From contig CM043955.1 of assembly GCA_014529385.2 (NCBI GenBank), positions 137,691,108-137,753,107 on the forward strand: a stretch of 62,000 nt of DNA. The letters run 5' to 3'. How positions within the stretch are numbered: the first letter of the stretch is position 1; every line of letters starts with the position of its first letter. Made by a program: the position numbers and the translations under genes. Below are positions 1-11,704 of this stretch, piece by piece. The notes beneath the pieces were generated by a model that saw only the letters and a list, made by a program, of their open reading frames with translations, was not told the origin of the DNA and did not search any database. This DNA comes from Adiantum capillus-veneris. Taxonomy: Eukaryota > Streptophyta > Polypodiopsida > Polypodiales > Pteridaceae.

Positions 1-3000
1 ATGCATCTTTTGACTTGAAAGGAGAGTTTGTCATATTTTGTTCTTGAGCAACTGGTGTTACATTAGATACTCTTTCTTTGCTTAGCTCCACTTGATACCC
101 CCCTTCATGCAATATTTGCATCTCATCCTCCGATAGGTTGGTGCCCACATGCACGGGCCAAGTGTGTGGTGGATGAAGAGGCTGCGGCTCAATGTTCTGG
201 TCTACTATATGACAATGCAAGACATGATCCGGACAAAACCAAAACCATTGACGCACCACACCATTTGGATGTTTTCGATATCCTTCAAACAATGGGGCTG
301 GTATACCAAGGCTAGAACCTGCTATATTGCATCCACACCTGCGTCCGCCTCTTGTTGTGCCGCTACATGTGACCCTACTGCCTTGTGGAGTTCGACGTAT
401 GGCCCACATTGCCTCATTGACCTTTGCTCAACTACATACTGCCCAATAGAACCTATACTTCGTTTTGGGGTTTGTGATATCCCTTCTTCTGCAAAGTTGA
501 TCTTACGTGGTCTTCCACACTTCTTGCGATCTTTGGTGACCGAGTTGTACTCAGGCCTATGTGATGCATCATCTTCCACGTTGATAACCTCATTTGGATT
601 CTGTTTTTGCCTTGGTGTCTCCTTATCTCCTGTTAATGGAGTTGGTTGTTTATACATTGGAGTGCCCTCAGTAGCCGCATTCTTTGCTCTAATCACTTGG
701 CTAGGACGTTTTTCATGGCGTTCCGTAAGCTTTTGTATTGATGGACCCTTCCCAATGTGTTTTCCATGGCTGTATGAAATGGCCTTTGTGCTCTGTAAGA
801 TGGAATTTGCAAGGTCTGTTGTACATGCATCATATAATGATATGCGTTTACGGAAACCCTCCCCTGCTAGCCAACTACCATGCTTGCTCTCCGCAAGGTT
901 AGTGCGTGGAGTGTTTGGTCCATCAGAGCTACTTTCTACGCATGTCATAATTCCACCTCAATGTGCAATACGAATTTCCTACCAACTAAGCCATGAATCC
1001 ATGTATGGAATGTTACGGTCTATGCAATGACCGTTACGCCACCATTGGCATATCAGACGAGCCTCTGCTGCTGCTGCAGCCTCTTTTGTCGGTGCTTGCC
1101 TCCACTTCTCACACATTTCTTTGTGTGTGTGTGTTGAGAAGCTTGCACCACATACTTCATTGTGTGTTGATTCAAGCTTTGCTTCCAATGGAAAAGACAA
1201 GAACGCTCTCGGCCGCTCATTGTATTGGTCCTGTCACCACCATTGAAAACAATTCGAACTACATTCCAATTTGCTTGAGCTTCATCATCCATGTAGCCAA
1301 ATAAATTTGCTTTGTCACACCCACATGATATCATTACATCATTAAGGCACTCCCAAAACAAACATTGCGTTTCCATGTCTTCCTGTTTCATTTCACAAGT
1401 TGCAATAGTCAAAAGGTCCTGCATGCTGCAAACTAATTGTTTTAGAGAGTGTAAATGGAAAGCCACAAAGCTCTTAAGATGCGCCATGTACCTTGGATCA
1501 TAGACATGACAGGCCATAGTCACCCAATCGTTAACACGTCTGGTGTGATCAAACTGGATCCACGCACGTCGAAGATCACCATCCCGATCTTGTCTCATTC
1601 GGTTGACTAGGTCCACATTGGATACTGGACCAATTGTGGACATTTTGAAGACATAACATTTCTCCCCCTCCATACCTTGACCAGGAAACCGGCTTCCATG
1701 GAAAAACTCATATGTGCAGTCTCGCTTCAGTTTTAGGAGTGCATCAATGCCAAAAGATTCTTTGTCAACCCCTCTACGTAAAATAGATACTGACCTCCGA
1801 AACCTGTCAATGTTAAAAGTGTTTAGATTAAAAATTAATTTAGCATAGAGTTTTGCATCGAAATAAGAATCTAGGAAATGCTCATACTAGTTATCTTGCA
1901 CCAATGGGCCCAACTCCTCAGCGATTGCAAATAGCTGTTGCTCGCCTAAAATACCTTCATTGGTGTTGTTGCGAAGAAGTGTTGTACTTATAATTTCTTT
2001 TGCCAAACACATTTGAACCTTCCTGGCTCCCGCGTGTGGGTCAACAATCAAAATCCTTTGCACCATCAGCTTGGTGTTGTCCGTTAGTGTTTTAGATGTG
2101 CCGCTGCGCACATCGTGTCGATGTGTGCCACAATGAATCATGACCCTATTTGCAGTCTCATTGGATGGCATGACATAGTATACTACACAATCACATATTG
2201 CAATACAGAAAGCAATTGCCTTACAAAAATGGCATGTAAGGCTCTTATCTCCAATCTTACAATATTCCCCATGTCCAGTTGCCTTTTGTATGTACCCGTT
2301 GAAATGACTTGTATTGGGAATATGGTAATTAACCAAGTGGACACATTGTTCATTCATGCACTTGAGAGATCCTATGCAATGACTAAGACGCACTACACCT
2401 GCAAATACAATATTGGATGTAGTAGGCTTCGACCACAAATGAGGATCATACTTATGCTCCATCGAATCCATATGGTGCAACTTTCCCATGGTAGGTGGAA
2501 ATTCTAGAACGAGATCTCCATTGTAAGACCTTGGAATCTCTGTAACTTTTTCCACTACTTTGATTTGCATTAACAGCTTTGTCAATGTGCCCTTCTTCTC
2601 GGCTTGTAAGAGCTTTTGTCTTGTACTCCTTTTGAAGATGTTTGAGGGCAAAACTCGAGGGGGGGTACATAGATCTATTAACTCCTTTGGACCGAATTGC
2701 ATCTTTGACGGACTATCCACAATGGAAATGGGAATCATGCTAGGTGAGCCGGCATACTGTGTTTGATGAGATACGTTGACTTTGTATTTACGTGAAAGCT
2801 GCTCATCCAATACATAGATGAATTCATCCAAATTGTTGAGAGTCCTCTCAAGAGGCAAATTCATTTCAATATCACCTACTTCGATAACAACATCTAAAGT
2901 TGTAAATTGCATTGGAGAAATTAATTCTAAAAGAAATGATTCAGATATTATGAATTTACCATTGTAAAAAGGATAAGAAAACTCTTTACCCAAGAAAAAT

Positions 3001-3014
3001 AAAGAGCAAGTCAT
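1..3014 (-). pseudogene. MULE-like transposase, decayed, partial at window edge
   Basis: Reads on the minus strand from an ATG at 3014. Exon 1 (3014-1888) is open for 375 codons; a GT-AG intron fits 1804-1887 and coding resumes at 1803. Exon 1 holds a Cys-Cys...His-x-His cluster (CHFCKAIAFC, then IHCGTHRH) of the WRKY/GCM1-like kind found in MULE transposases. Exon 2 has the block DDEAQANW...RERSCLFHW, which resembles the region around catalytic acids in MULE-type transposases, and further on NLAESKHGSWL, a typical downstream block. The reading frame shifts near 1125, inside a CA/GT run, and two in-frame stops follow near 960-980. Coding-like sequence continues to base 1 in another frame (GYRKHPNGVVRQWFWFC). 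Family assignment is from motif memory, not a search. Another DDE family with the same zinc finger is possible. Confidence 0.6.
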
Positions 3015-3182
3015 AATAATATGCTAAGCAAATAATTAAGCACCAGATCACATTGTATAATCTAAAACAAATTGATTATATACTCACGTCTAATAAGTAG
3101 CCGTTATAAATTTAAAATTAATTTAAAAAATTAATGTTAATAAATATAAATTATTTTTTTAAAAAAAATTGTTACAAAATAT
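3015..3182. other. AT-rich spacer upstream of the transposase
   Basis: Strongly A/T-rich, with runs of T and A around 3120-3175. It could contain the promoter of the minus-strand transposase; no clear TATA box or terminal inverted repeat was recognised. Confidence 0.4.
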
Positions 3183-3240
3183 TTGTTTGTGACTGTGTGG
3201 GTGATCACGGGCTGGAGTGTTTTGCGTGGACAGAAGCAAG

Positions 3241-3625
3241 GCACTAACGCAAGGGGGCGGAGGGAGAGAGACCAGGGCAATGGGCCGCCGGTTTTGCGTG
3301 CAGGGCCGCCAGTAGGGGCGGAGGCGGAGGTTGGGTGGGGGCGGAGGTTGGGGGGGCGGGGCAAGGGGGCGCAGGAGCGAGCGGGGCAAGGGGACAGCGG
3401 AGGCGGGGGCGGGTGGAGGCCACAGCTTGGGTGGGTGGGGGGTGGGGGGGGGGCAAGGGGCAAGGGGGGCGTAGGAGCAGGGCGGAGGTTGCAACTTGGG
3501 TGGGGGGGGGGGGAGGGGGGGCAAGGGGGCGCAAGAGCGGGCAACGCAAGGGGAAAGGGAGCGCAGGAGTGGAGGCGGGGGCGGGCAGAGGGGGGGAGGA
3601 GGGGAGCGGGATGGATGGCCACTCG
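3241..3625. repeat. G-rich low-complexity tract
   Basis: Purine-rich plus strand built from degenerate GGGGGCAAGGGGGCGCAGGA-like units, with several runs of five or more G. Long open frames on both strands are by-products of the bias and are not treated as genes. It has G-quadruplex potential on the plus strand. Confidence 0.7.
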
Positions 3626-3630
3626 CCCAT

Positions 3631-3705
3631 GGCCAGCGCGTTGGACATGGACGGGCACACGCTCCACACGGGAGCATGTGCCCGTCCATGGCCAACGCGC
3701 TGGCC
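3631..3705. repeat. 75-bp near-perfect inverted repeat
   Basis: The left arm starts GGCCAGCGCGTTGG and the right arm ends CCAACGCGCTGGCC. The arms of about 33-35 bp, including the shared core ATGGACGGGCAC, are nearly perfect complements around a very short centre. This would form a long GC-rich hairpin. Confidence 0.85.
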
Positions 3706-3779
3706 GTGGGCTGGTGGACGCCTGTGTGTACTCTGCCTCTGGCCACGCGTTGGCGAGAGGCAGAGTGGCGCCCACGCGC

Positions 3780-4110
3780 CCACGGCAGTCCACGTGGACA
3801 CGACGGCGCGCGTGTCCACGTGGATTGGCCACGTGTACCGTCGCTCGGCGACAGTACACATGACTGGCCATGTGGCCACGCGCACTGCCACGCAGGCAAT
3901 GAGTTGGCCACGTGTACTGTCGTTGGGCGACAGTACACGTGGCACGACATGTGGCGCCAAAAATGGCACCAAGGGCAGTGCCACGTGTACTGCCGTCCGG
4001 TGACAGTACACATGGCAGGACACGTGGCCAGCTCATTGCCTGCGTGGTAGTGTGCATGGCCACGTGTACTGCCACGTGTACTGTCGGTTGGCGACAATAC
4101 ACGTGGCATG
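3780..4110. repeat. Cluster of hairpins with CACGTG cores
   Basis: At least four successive inverted repeats of the form CCACGTGTACTGTCG...CGACAGTACACGTGG, at about 3827-3862, 3909-3943, 3979-4017 and 4060-4105. The stems carry the E-box/G-box palindrome CACGTG or a one-base variant. Units differ slightly from each other, so this is an amplified hairpin minisatellite and not a simple tandem copy. Confidence 0.75.
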
Positions 4111-4162
4111 TCCACATGGACACACAACGGGCACCTGCGCCAACGTGTCCACGTACCTTGCC

Positions 4163-4394
4163 ACGTGTGTGTGTCCACACACACACACACACACACACAA
4201 ACACAAACGCACACACACACACACACGCTGGTGTGCGTGTGTGCACCACACACATGCGCCTCAGTGCAGCGCGTGTGTGTGTGTGTGGAACACAGACACG
4301 CGCGCCTGCATGCAGCGTGTGTGTGTGCGTGCACACACACACACACACACGTACACACACAACTACACGCGCGCACACACACACACACACATTG

Positions 4395-4425
<31 letters not shown>

Positions 4426-4807
4426 CACGTACACACACACACACACACACACACACGCTGCACGTACACATACACACACACGCGCATGTACACATGCACG
4501 TGCACGTGCACACACGCGTGGATGCGTACGCGTCTACACACACACGCCACCACACACACGTGCGCGTACATGGCAACACACACACACACACACACATGCT
4601 ACACGTACACACACACATACGTACACACACACACACACTGTACGTACACATACACACACACACACACACACACGTACACACGCACGTGCACGCGCACACA
4701 CTCGCGGACGCGTACGCGTCCACAGACACACGCCACCACACACACGTGCGCGTACATGGCAACACACACACACACACACACACACTCCTTTCTCTCACAC
4801 ACACAGT
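4163..4807. repeat. (CA)n compound microsatellite with embedded duplicated units
   Basis: Mostly CA dinucleotides with interruptions. Two near-identical blocks, near 4510-4580 and 4700-4770, each contain a GCGTACGCGT palindrome followed by a CGCCACCACACACACGTGCG-like stretch. Long open frames in this block, in all frames, are artefacts of the repeat. Confidence 0.9.
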
Positions 4808-4849
4808 CACAAAAAAATAAAAAATAAATCAATAAAAAAATAAAAGCTT

Positions 4850-4856
4850 TATAAAG
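4850..4856 (+). promoter_or_regulatory. TATA box of the ParB-methyltransferase gene
   Basis: TATAAAG lies 168 bases before the ATG at 5024 and directly after the CA repeat. The intervening sequence is CT-rich, typical of a plant 5' untranslated leader. Assignment is by position and motif only. Confidence 0.55.
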
Positions 4857-5023
4857 TGACCTTCTCTTCTTCATTTTCTTCTTCTCTATTCTCTTTTGCT
4901 ACACAGATCTCTCTCTTTGTCTCTGTCAAGTTTCTTTTTGTTCACATCTCAAACTCCAACCTACAAATTCTCATAAATCATCTTATATCTATTTCTTATA
5001 AATTATCCTTCTTTCTCGCAAGC

Positions 5024-7569
5024 ATGAGAACAAGAAACCAAACAAAAAATACTGGTGCAGTTGATGAGATTGATGTTACTACCTCACAAGAAGTACCTCC
5101 GTTGGGCACACAAGATACCCAACAATCTCAGGCATTGAGTTCTTTGGATCGCATTGTATCCATTGTAACTGGAGTGGCTGGAACATCACAATCAAGCGCC
5201 GGACCCAGTCATTGTGTAGAAACAGGTACCGCTATTGAGAATGTCAAAGACAAAGTGTTTGGAAACATTGTCGACAAACACATTTCTTTGGGTTGGGTGG
5301 ATTCTCACAGTGTACCATACGATGGGAAACTTCCACGATTGCCTCTTTGTCGACTTCTCTCAAACCCCGCCATCCGCACGCATGATGACCATGTGGCCAA
5401 TTTGCAACTCTCTATTGCAAACAAAAGCTACCAACCAACCATGGCAAGATTTATTGTTAGTGAACGAATTCCTGGGGAGGATCACAAACAATTTACTCGT
5501 CGTGGTCACGCTGCGAGGGATCTTGCAATGTCATATGATTTGGATGAAGAGCTTCGCCAAATCCCCGAGCTTAGTCACATGGTCGAGAGGTACTTTGTGG
5601 TTTGGGATGGTAATCACCGATTGGAGGCATGGATGCGGTGGATGAACGAGAATGACATTCCAATTGAGAAAGCGCCAAAGGTGGAGTGCGTTCTAGTTGA
5701 CTTTCAGCCACATGAGGCAGCGGAGTTTCTATTGGTTTTGGGTATGATCAATAGGTGAGCCCTTTTTTTTCTGCTAATGTAAATGCATTTTATTTGTAAA
5801 CTATATAAATTACAATCGATTGTTAAACAGGGCCACGAGGGTTTCAGTGCCTCACACAACTGCTCATGATATTTTCATGATGAGAAAGCTAGGGTTGGCG
5901 GACCCTACATCACTTTTGCAAAAATTCCCCTAAAGAGCACGTTTGGCAGCAGAAAGGGCTTTGAATTTTAGAGGTCCAAACAAGTCAGAGTGGCTAAAAT
6001 TGCCAATGGCTGTCCTTGCGCAACTACTTTGGAAGGTATGCTTCAAACCAATTGTATATGAGAATATGTTTTGATTACGAAATCTTATTATGTTTATTTT
6101 GATTGAGTCTTTGGAAAATGATAGGAAGAGTTTGATCATATGTTTAGTAGTAAACGGAAGGGCTGCCATCAAAAGGCAGTTTTGACTATGAGTTGGCACC
6201 TGACGCATACGAGGAAAGCATCAATCTAGCGCTATCTCAAACGGAGCAATACTTTACGCGCAAAGGGCTTGAGATAGCCACCATTGCAAATCCAGAGAAT
6301 GGCAGCGTTTTTTTCCAGAAATGTATTTCATTTACAGGTTGGGGCGAGAAGACCACGAACGTAGATTCTTGGGATCTCTATCAGGAATAGGGCAGATGAA
6401 CCCCAGCTTGAGATTGGGTGGCGTATGTTTGGTGTACATGGCCTTTCCCTTACACACTAGGCCACATGCAGCTAGCACGGGTGGGGTTCCTTTATGGAAC
6501 CAATGGGATAGTGACCTTGTGGATGCTGCATTCCTTCTGGCATCCGAGTTTCTTTTGGTGGATGGCATGATTGTGGCGACATGTCGTGCAGAACATCTTC
6601 CCATCGTCACTTCGAAGGCAGAGGGAGCTGGTTTCCAGCTGTTGAGGATAATGTACTTACGGCTACCGGAGGCTAAGTTGTACGACTGTTCAGGACTATT
6701 TAGAGGGGGTATGTTATTTTTTTGTTTTGATAATGAATAGTAACTTCGATGTTCGCGGGTCAAAAAATAATGTTTTACTTGCTCCCCGTAGGTTGGTACT
6801 TTGTTGCTAGCCATTTTTTCACCCCCTAGAATTGGTGGGTGTCGGCTTTCAAGGTACGATCGAGCGGATGGAGAGATTGCAACAAATGTACGTGGCTTCT
6901 TTGCAGATGACGACATGTTGTGGGAGAAGCTACTAGGATCAGATTCCACACAGTGGACCCTTGATCATATGGGCCGGACTTATCGTAGAGGTGTTGAGAG
7001 AAGTCCAGCGTTTGCCAGGTGGTAGAATTTTTTTGGTAGTTGTTTTTATTGTTCCTATAAAATTATAGGTATAATAAATCTAAAGGTAACTTTTTTTTGG
7101 TAGATGGCTACTAGGTACCTTCACAGACATGGGAGATGCTGTGTTGGATTGTTTTGCAGAAGTTGGGACATTGGCAACACAATGTTTACTACTACGTAGA
7201 CATTGCATCAGTTGTGAGAAGGATTGGGCAGTTTTCAGTGCTTGTTTGGAGCCTTGTTTGGAGCCAGCTCAATGCCTACCTTCCGATTTAGGCTCGACAT
7301 TGATGTTTCATAGGAGTGTCAGAGCTCAGGTAACTGAGAAACCGAAGCAGGTGTCCGAGCAGCTTCATCCGCTTGACCCACCGTTCCCGACACCACTTAG
7401 CAGTCAGGGCGGGGCAGTAGCAGCACCACATCCCACTTTCACAGCCCCATTTTTGGCATGGCGTGCAACTGGACCATCTCCCAGTGCATTCATTGCCTCC
7501 ACATCTGAGGCCGTGCCTGGGGTTGATCCATTGCCTCTTTCACTACCTGTAGCCCCCCCCCACATATAG
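5024..7569 (+). pseudogene. ParB-like domain fused to DNA-methyltransferase-like domain, five exons
   Basis: The first ATG after the TATA box is at 5024. Exons that fit GT-AG rules: 5024-5754, 5831-6035, 6125 to about 6708, 6792-7018, 7104-7569. Exon 1 encodes a ParB/sulfiredoxin-like signature (WDGNHRLEAW, matching GxHRxxA) followed by a hydrophobic strand. Exon 3 has VYMAFPLH, possibly a degenerate DPPY-like motif, then MIVATCRAEHLPIVT, which resembles the strand after it. Exon 5 opens with GDAVLDCFAEVGTLA, resembling the SAM-binding motif of beta-class N6-adenine/N4-cytosine methyltransferases (usual form DPFxGSGTT), then CEKDWAVFSACL. The order, catalytic motif before the SAM site, fits the beta class. 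The C-terminus is proline-rich. An in-frame TAA near 5930 and frameshifts near 6180 and 6330 suggest decay, or splicing I have misjudged. The substitutions DC for DP and EVG for GSG make activity doubtful. Confidence 0.55.
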
Positions 7570-7919
7570 TTCACACCCTTTGCTATTTGGAGTAGTTCCC
7601 CCACCATTTGGTGCACTGCCCCCGTTGGCACGACCTTTGTTTCCTCCCAGAGGATATGGCCCCCCACCGCCCTTCTTTCCTCCACGTCACCCATGATGTA
7701 TCACCCCCCATATGTATTTACTTTGGATGCAATGGAACTCATAGATTTGGGGTTTGCTATTTGAAAGAGACCGTAATTGTGTGTAAGGAACTTCTATTTC
7801 TCTTATTAATAGTGTATTGAATGATTCACCGGTGTTTTTTGTTTGAATGTAAGTTGGTTGTGAAATGACAATCAAATTTTAGTTGGAGAGAGAGAGAGGG
7901 AGAGAGAGAGAGAGGAAAC

Positions 7920-7959
<40 letters not shown>

Positions 7960-8071
7960 TAGATTGTCCCTTCTTTTGAGAATCCGCTCGCCCGATTCTT
8001 AAAAAGCTCTCACCAGAAACTGCTCGCCTAGAAATTGCGTCCCATATATACATACATATATACATATATAC

Positions 8072-8148
<77 letters not shown>

Positions 8149-8153
8149 CATAT

Positions 8154-8245
<92 letters not shown>

Positions 8246-8584
8246 AAATCTACTTTATAAGGATGTCTGATTTAACCTTTACAATATGAGATGAAAATTT
8301 CACATGAAACCATTTTTGGTATGTACAAGTGGATTGTCATAACTTGCCTCACTCTTTTTGCCTTGACTAAAAAGAACTTTGTATTGTTTTGTTCTTATTG
8401 GATATAATTAAAAATGAAAACCCTTCCGTGAATGTTTTAATTTCAAAGTAATTAGGTCTCCACAATTTGGAAACAAGGTGAAGTCTTCACATGGGTCTTC
8501 ATGGGCTTTAGTCCTTTCATGCTCATGTATGAGTTTTAACCTAGGTCACCAGTTATGGTGGGGTTGGCAACCGAAAAACTCCAA
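7570..8584. other. Intergenic, microsatellite-rich
   Basis: Holds a probable 3' untranslated region of the preceding gene, GA repeats (about 7885-7953), mixed CATA/TA repeats (8044-8206, with pure TA at about 8085-8144) and another GA run (8207-8240). 8241-8584 is unique-looking A/T-rich sequence. No gene recognised. Confidence 0.7.
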
Positions 8585-9136
8585 TAGGTTAAGGATTTTC
8601 TCCAAGACCACATGGATATGCTGAAACTTGCTCGTCAGAATGTTCGACAAGCACAGGATCGGTATAAGAAGTACGCTGATGAGAAACGTCGGCAAGTTAC
8701 CTTCGAAGAAGGGGAGGAAGTATTTTTACGTTTGCCAAAACATTCAGAAAGTCTGAAAACTAGGCCAACACCTAAATTATCTCCTCGATATGTGGGCCTT
8801 TCAAAATACTCAAGCAAGTAGATGATCGTACCTACAAATTATTGCTACCTTCACATTCTCGTATTCATCCGGTGTTTCATGTAATCCGTTTACGTAAGGG
8901 GTTACATGGGGACGACAATGTCATTGACCAACAGATTTTGGTTGATTTCATTGAACCTCCTACCTTATAGCATGAACCTGAACGTGTTCTCGATTACTTG
9001 CATACGTCAACAAGCCTTAATCAAGTGGAAAGACCGACCTAAGGAAGGTTCCACTTGGGAAAACATTAGTGTTCTTAAGAAGAAGTTCCCCACTTTTATT
9101 TTCGAGGGCCGAAAACTCTTCTTAAGGGGGGATTAA
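8585..9136 (+). pseudogene. Ty3-type integrase C-terminus and chromodomain remnant, with polypurine tract
   Basis: Conceptual reading gives the integrase tail ARQNVRQAQDRYKKYADEKR, then VFLRLPKH...KLSPRYVGP, then LLPSHSRIHPVFHV, the usual GPF...HPVFHVS layout of Ty3 integrases, and finally a chromodomain-like WKDRPKEGSTWENI. The frame is broken near 8805 and at least twice more. The last coding bases run into AAGGGGGGATTAA (9124-9136), a polypurine tract, directly before an LTR starting TGTCC at 9137. It is therefore the 3' end of a plus-strand chromovirus whose 5' part is missing. Confidence 0.8.
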
Positions 9137-9581
9137 TGTCCACCGGCAAGGCCGGACTAGACAAGGGCAGGGCCGGGCTAGGCAGTGTGGAAAGGGAGTC
9201 CAACTAGGGCAAAGGGCCAAGGGCTATGCTATATAGTGGGTGTTGGGTGGTGGACTCCTAGGTTCTAGTTTCCCTTGTCTAACAGAGCCCTTCCCTGGTT
9301 CTTGCTGACCCCGATTTCCCTGTATTGTTTGCTGTGGTCGAACCCTACTCCAAGTGCATCTGTAGACCTGATTGATTGCACCCTCGCTATGCAACAAAGA
9401 TTTCTCTCTCTTGTTGATTGCACACCCCACACCACGCTGGCAGTTCATTGCCTGTCTCGTAAGCATGCCTTCTTGCTTAGAAATCTCTCTATGGCTCCGT
9501 GAGAAGGTTGATCAACATTTGGCCTACCTGTGTTTCCTCTCCCCTTCATAGAGGGCATCTTCTTGCCATGTAGCTTGACTT

Positions 9582-9583
<2 letters not shown>
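9137..9583 (+). mobile_element. Partial 3' LTR of the Ty3 remnant
   Basis: Begins TGTCCACCGGCAAGGCC immediately after the polypurine tract. It contains no long ORF. The right end is lost in the GA microsatellite at 9585, so the true length is unknown. Confidence 0.6.

Positions 9584-9584
<1 letters not shown>

Positions 9585-9661
<77 letters not shown>
9585..9661. repeat. (GA)n microsatellite
   Basis: Uninterrupted GA dinucleotide run of about 77 bases. Confidence 0.95.
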
Positions 9662-9664
<3 letters not shown>

Positions 9665-10239
9665 CCATTATCGTCCTTGGAGGTCAAATATGACCTATGG
9701 GACCAAGAAAACGTGTACAATAGAGGCTCCTCTATCTAAGAGGGTACAATGTCTGCAATGACACATGTAGATTGGGGGGGGGCTAGGGGGGTGATACAAC
9801 AAAATTGCAACAAATGTTTCTTATGGGGGTTGGGGTGGCTAAGGGGGAGGAGGGGGATGTCGGGTGGGTTTCTTATATGTTTGAAACTCCTCAATGAGGG
9901 CTCTACCACTAGGATAGACGGCGTACTTACCTGCGGCCCTGTGCATCTCGTATCTTCTGTAGCTCTTGCTTCTTCATCTTGAGTTTGGCGGGAGCTAGAG
10001 CCTCGCTAATCCATATGGTTGTGCCCTTGAGAAGATACGTTTGCTTTAAGAGTGCCATGCCGTCCTCTTTGGTCTTGAAAACAAGGCTCCCTTGGTTGGT
10101 GCTGAAGGAGTACGAGCGGAAGTGCGACGCGAGAGAGAGTGCGAGAAGAAGAGCATGACGATATGGTGAACTCGCTCTACTGTAATGTGTAGAGCATAGT
10201 GAGTTCTTATTAGGTTTTTACAAAAGAATATGTGTACAT
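9662..10239. other. No gene recognised
   Basis: Mixed sequence with short G runs near 9773-9790 and 9840-9856. No reading frame gives a family I recognise. Confidence 0.5.
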
Positions 10240-10631
10240 ACCTGGCGGCCCGCCCACTTACCTGGGTGACCACATTGGGCTTTATACCCCAACAGGTGCG
10301 GGGATCCCGATCGACAAATTTGATGGTGGGAATGTCAAACTTGACTGGTTGGATAGCATTGTTGAGCTTGGTTCAAGTAGTAGGAAAATCATCATTCTCC
10401 TCCTACCAGTAGGAGGGCAAGCCACCGATGCATATAGTCAATGCAAGGCCTTTCCCCGACGAAGACGTTCTTGTAGGCACTCCTCCACTTTGAAGGGGAT
10501 GGTAGCAGCATTTGCTTGGATTTGGGTGGCTAATAAAGCCACATTCTAGGTGAATGTGTGCTCTACTTCTTTGGCCTTTGCTAGGATGCGGTCAATGTCT
10601 GCTAGCTTCTGAAATTCGAGCAATTGGAGGC
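10240..10631 (-). pseudogene. Coiled-coil (gag-like) fragment, 3' part, interrupted by transposon copy A
   Basis: On the minus strand, directly next to the transposon end, the sequence reads LLEFQKLADIDRILAKAKEV and then, after a stop, QANAATIPFKVEECLQERLR. Beyond a frame change comes KFDIPTIKFVDRDPRTCWG. The heptad-like pattern continues from the piece at 17018-17215 on the other side of copy A (ELTNENDELKTRLAALKMH). I infer one ORF, perhaps retrotransposon gag, split by the insertion. It is old and has stops. Confidence 0.35.
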
Positions 10632-10655
10632 CATTAGGAAAAATATGGACTCTCC
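10632..10655 (+). repeat. Left terminal inverted repeat, copy A
   Basis: CATTAGGAAAAATATGGACT followed by CTCC, the reverse complement of the right end at 16994-17017. The start CATTA resembles the CACTA-type ends of CMC-group transposons. Confidence 0.85.
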
Positions 10656-10803
10656 TTGGGCCTTTTTGATTAGTGAAGGCTTAAGGGAGAACCAATGAGA
10701 GGGCTCTTGGGATATCACCTAGAGGGGGAGGAATGGTAGGGGTGCAGCCTAATTGTCTCCCTCTTCAATGCTTGGTTCTTAGAGAGAGGTGGGAGGTAGG
10801 ATT

Positions 10804-10822
10804 GGGGGGGGGGGGGGGGGGG
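10804..10822 (+). repeat. Subterminal G run, copy A left
   Basis: About 19 G followed by TAAA, some 170 bp inside the left end. The same GGTAGG-G(n)-GGTAAA arrangement sits in inverted orientation at the right end (16845-16878) and in copy B. Confidence 0.85.
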
Positions 10823-11035
10823 TAAATAGAAGGAAAGAGGTGTCATAAAAGAGGGAGGGACCCCAAAAAAAAAAAAAACGCGCATGCTTAAAAACCCTAA
10901 AATGAATTTTTTTTTAAGTTTCAAAGTTGACTCATTTGCCTCCAAAACTATCCCAAAACATAAACTAACTTAAATGATTTTGTTAATGTTATATCATAAT
11001 TCTGTGCCATATCTCACAAAACCTATGTTTTGCAT

Positions 11036-11467
11036 GATGTTCTGGAGGTTGACGCCTAGGAGCAACGGTCAGGGGGGAGGAGGACGCCCTTCGGACCTCA
11101 AGCGGCACTTGCTCACAACCTCGGCACACTTCTGACTGGTGTCGTGGTGTTTATCCATGCCGACTACTCTCCCAATGGTCGCTACAACATTTTTGCTCTC
11201 CGTGCACTCTCCAAGGCATTGTGTTTAACAACACTTGCCCAATCGGCCAACCTTGTAGTGCTTGAAAAGAAAGATTTTGCAATATCCACTTTCAGTGTTA
11301 ACTTTCGTGGGCGCCTTATCGCCCATGTCGGCATGAACCAAGCTGTAGGGGTTAATGACACCCAAGAAATCACAACCACTTTACTTAACAGGGAGCCACC
11401 CCAAAAGGCCAAGCGCCAGAAAATTGTAATTCGAAAGATCCTAAAGCAAAAGCCGGATATCATGTAA
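11036..11467 (+). pseudogene. Second exon of transposon gene 2, copy A (orphan)
   Basis: Open from 11075 to the TAA at 11467 apart from one early stop. It includes VVVFIHADYSPNGRYNIFAL and ends with a basic tail REPPQKAKRQKIVIRKILKQ. It aligns with copy B 25370-25800. The AG splice acceptor seen in B is CAT here and the upstream exon is deleted, so it cannot be expressed as in the parent gene. I do not recognise the family. Confidence 0.6.
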
Positions 11468-11704
11468 AGCATTGATTTCTTTAATGAAACTTCTTTTTGG
11501 TGTCTATGACTCTCTTACTTGAAAGTTTTGAATTTCTTATATGTTTGGCTTCCATTGTGTATGAGAAGCACCATAATTTCTGATATGACTACTAAAGGGT
11601 TTGGAAGGCATTAAAATTATTAAAATGCATACTTTGTTATATGCTAGGCTTCCAAAGTTATTGATGTGCCTAATGAAGGGCTTGGAAGGCCCTAAAATGG
11701 GCTA

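Noticed and set aside
149-1030. Plus-strand frame of 293 codons
   Set aside because: It is antisense to the MULE-like transposase, which has recognisable motifs; the plus product has none.
3137-4874. Very long open frames on both strands
   Set aside because: They arise from CA/GT dinucleotide and GC-rich repeats that lack stops in several frames at once; products are His/Thr or Cys/Val strings.
8665-8690. CTGATGAGAAAC, resembling a hammerhead ribozyme core
   Set aside because: It lies within the coding block KKYADEKRR of the integrase remnant and has no stem II between CTGATGA and GAAA.
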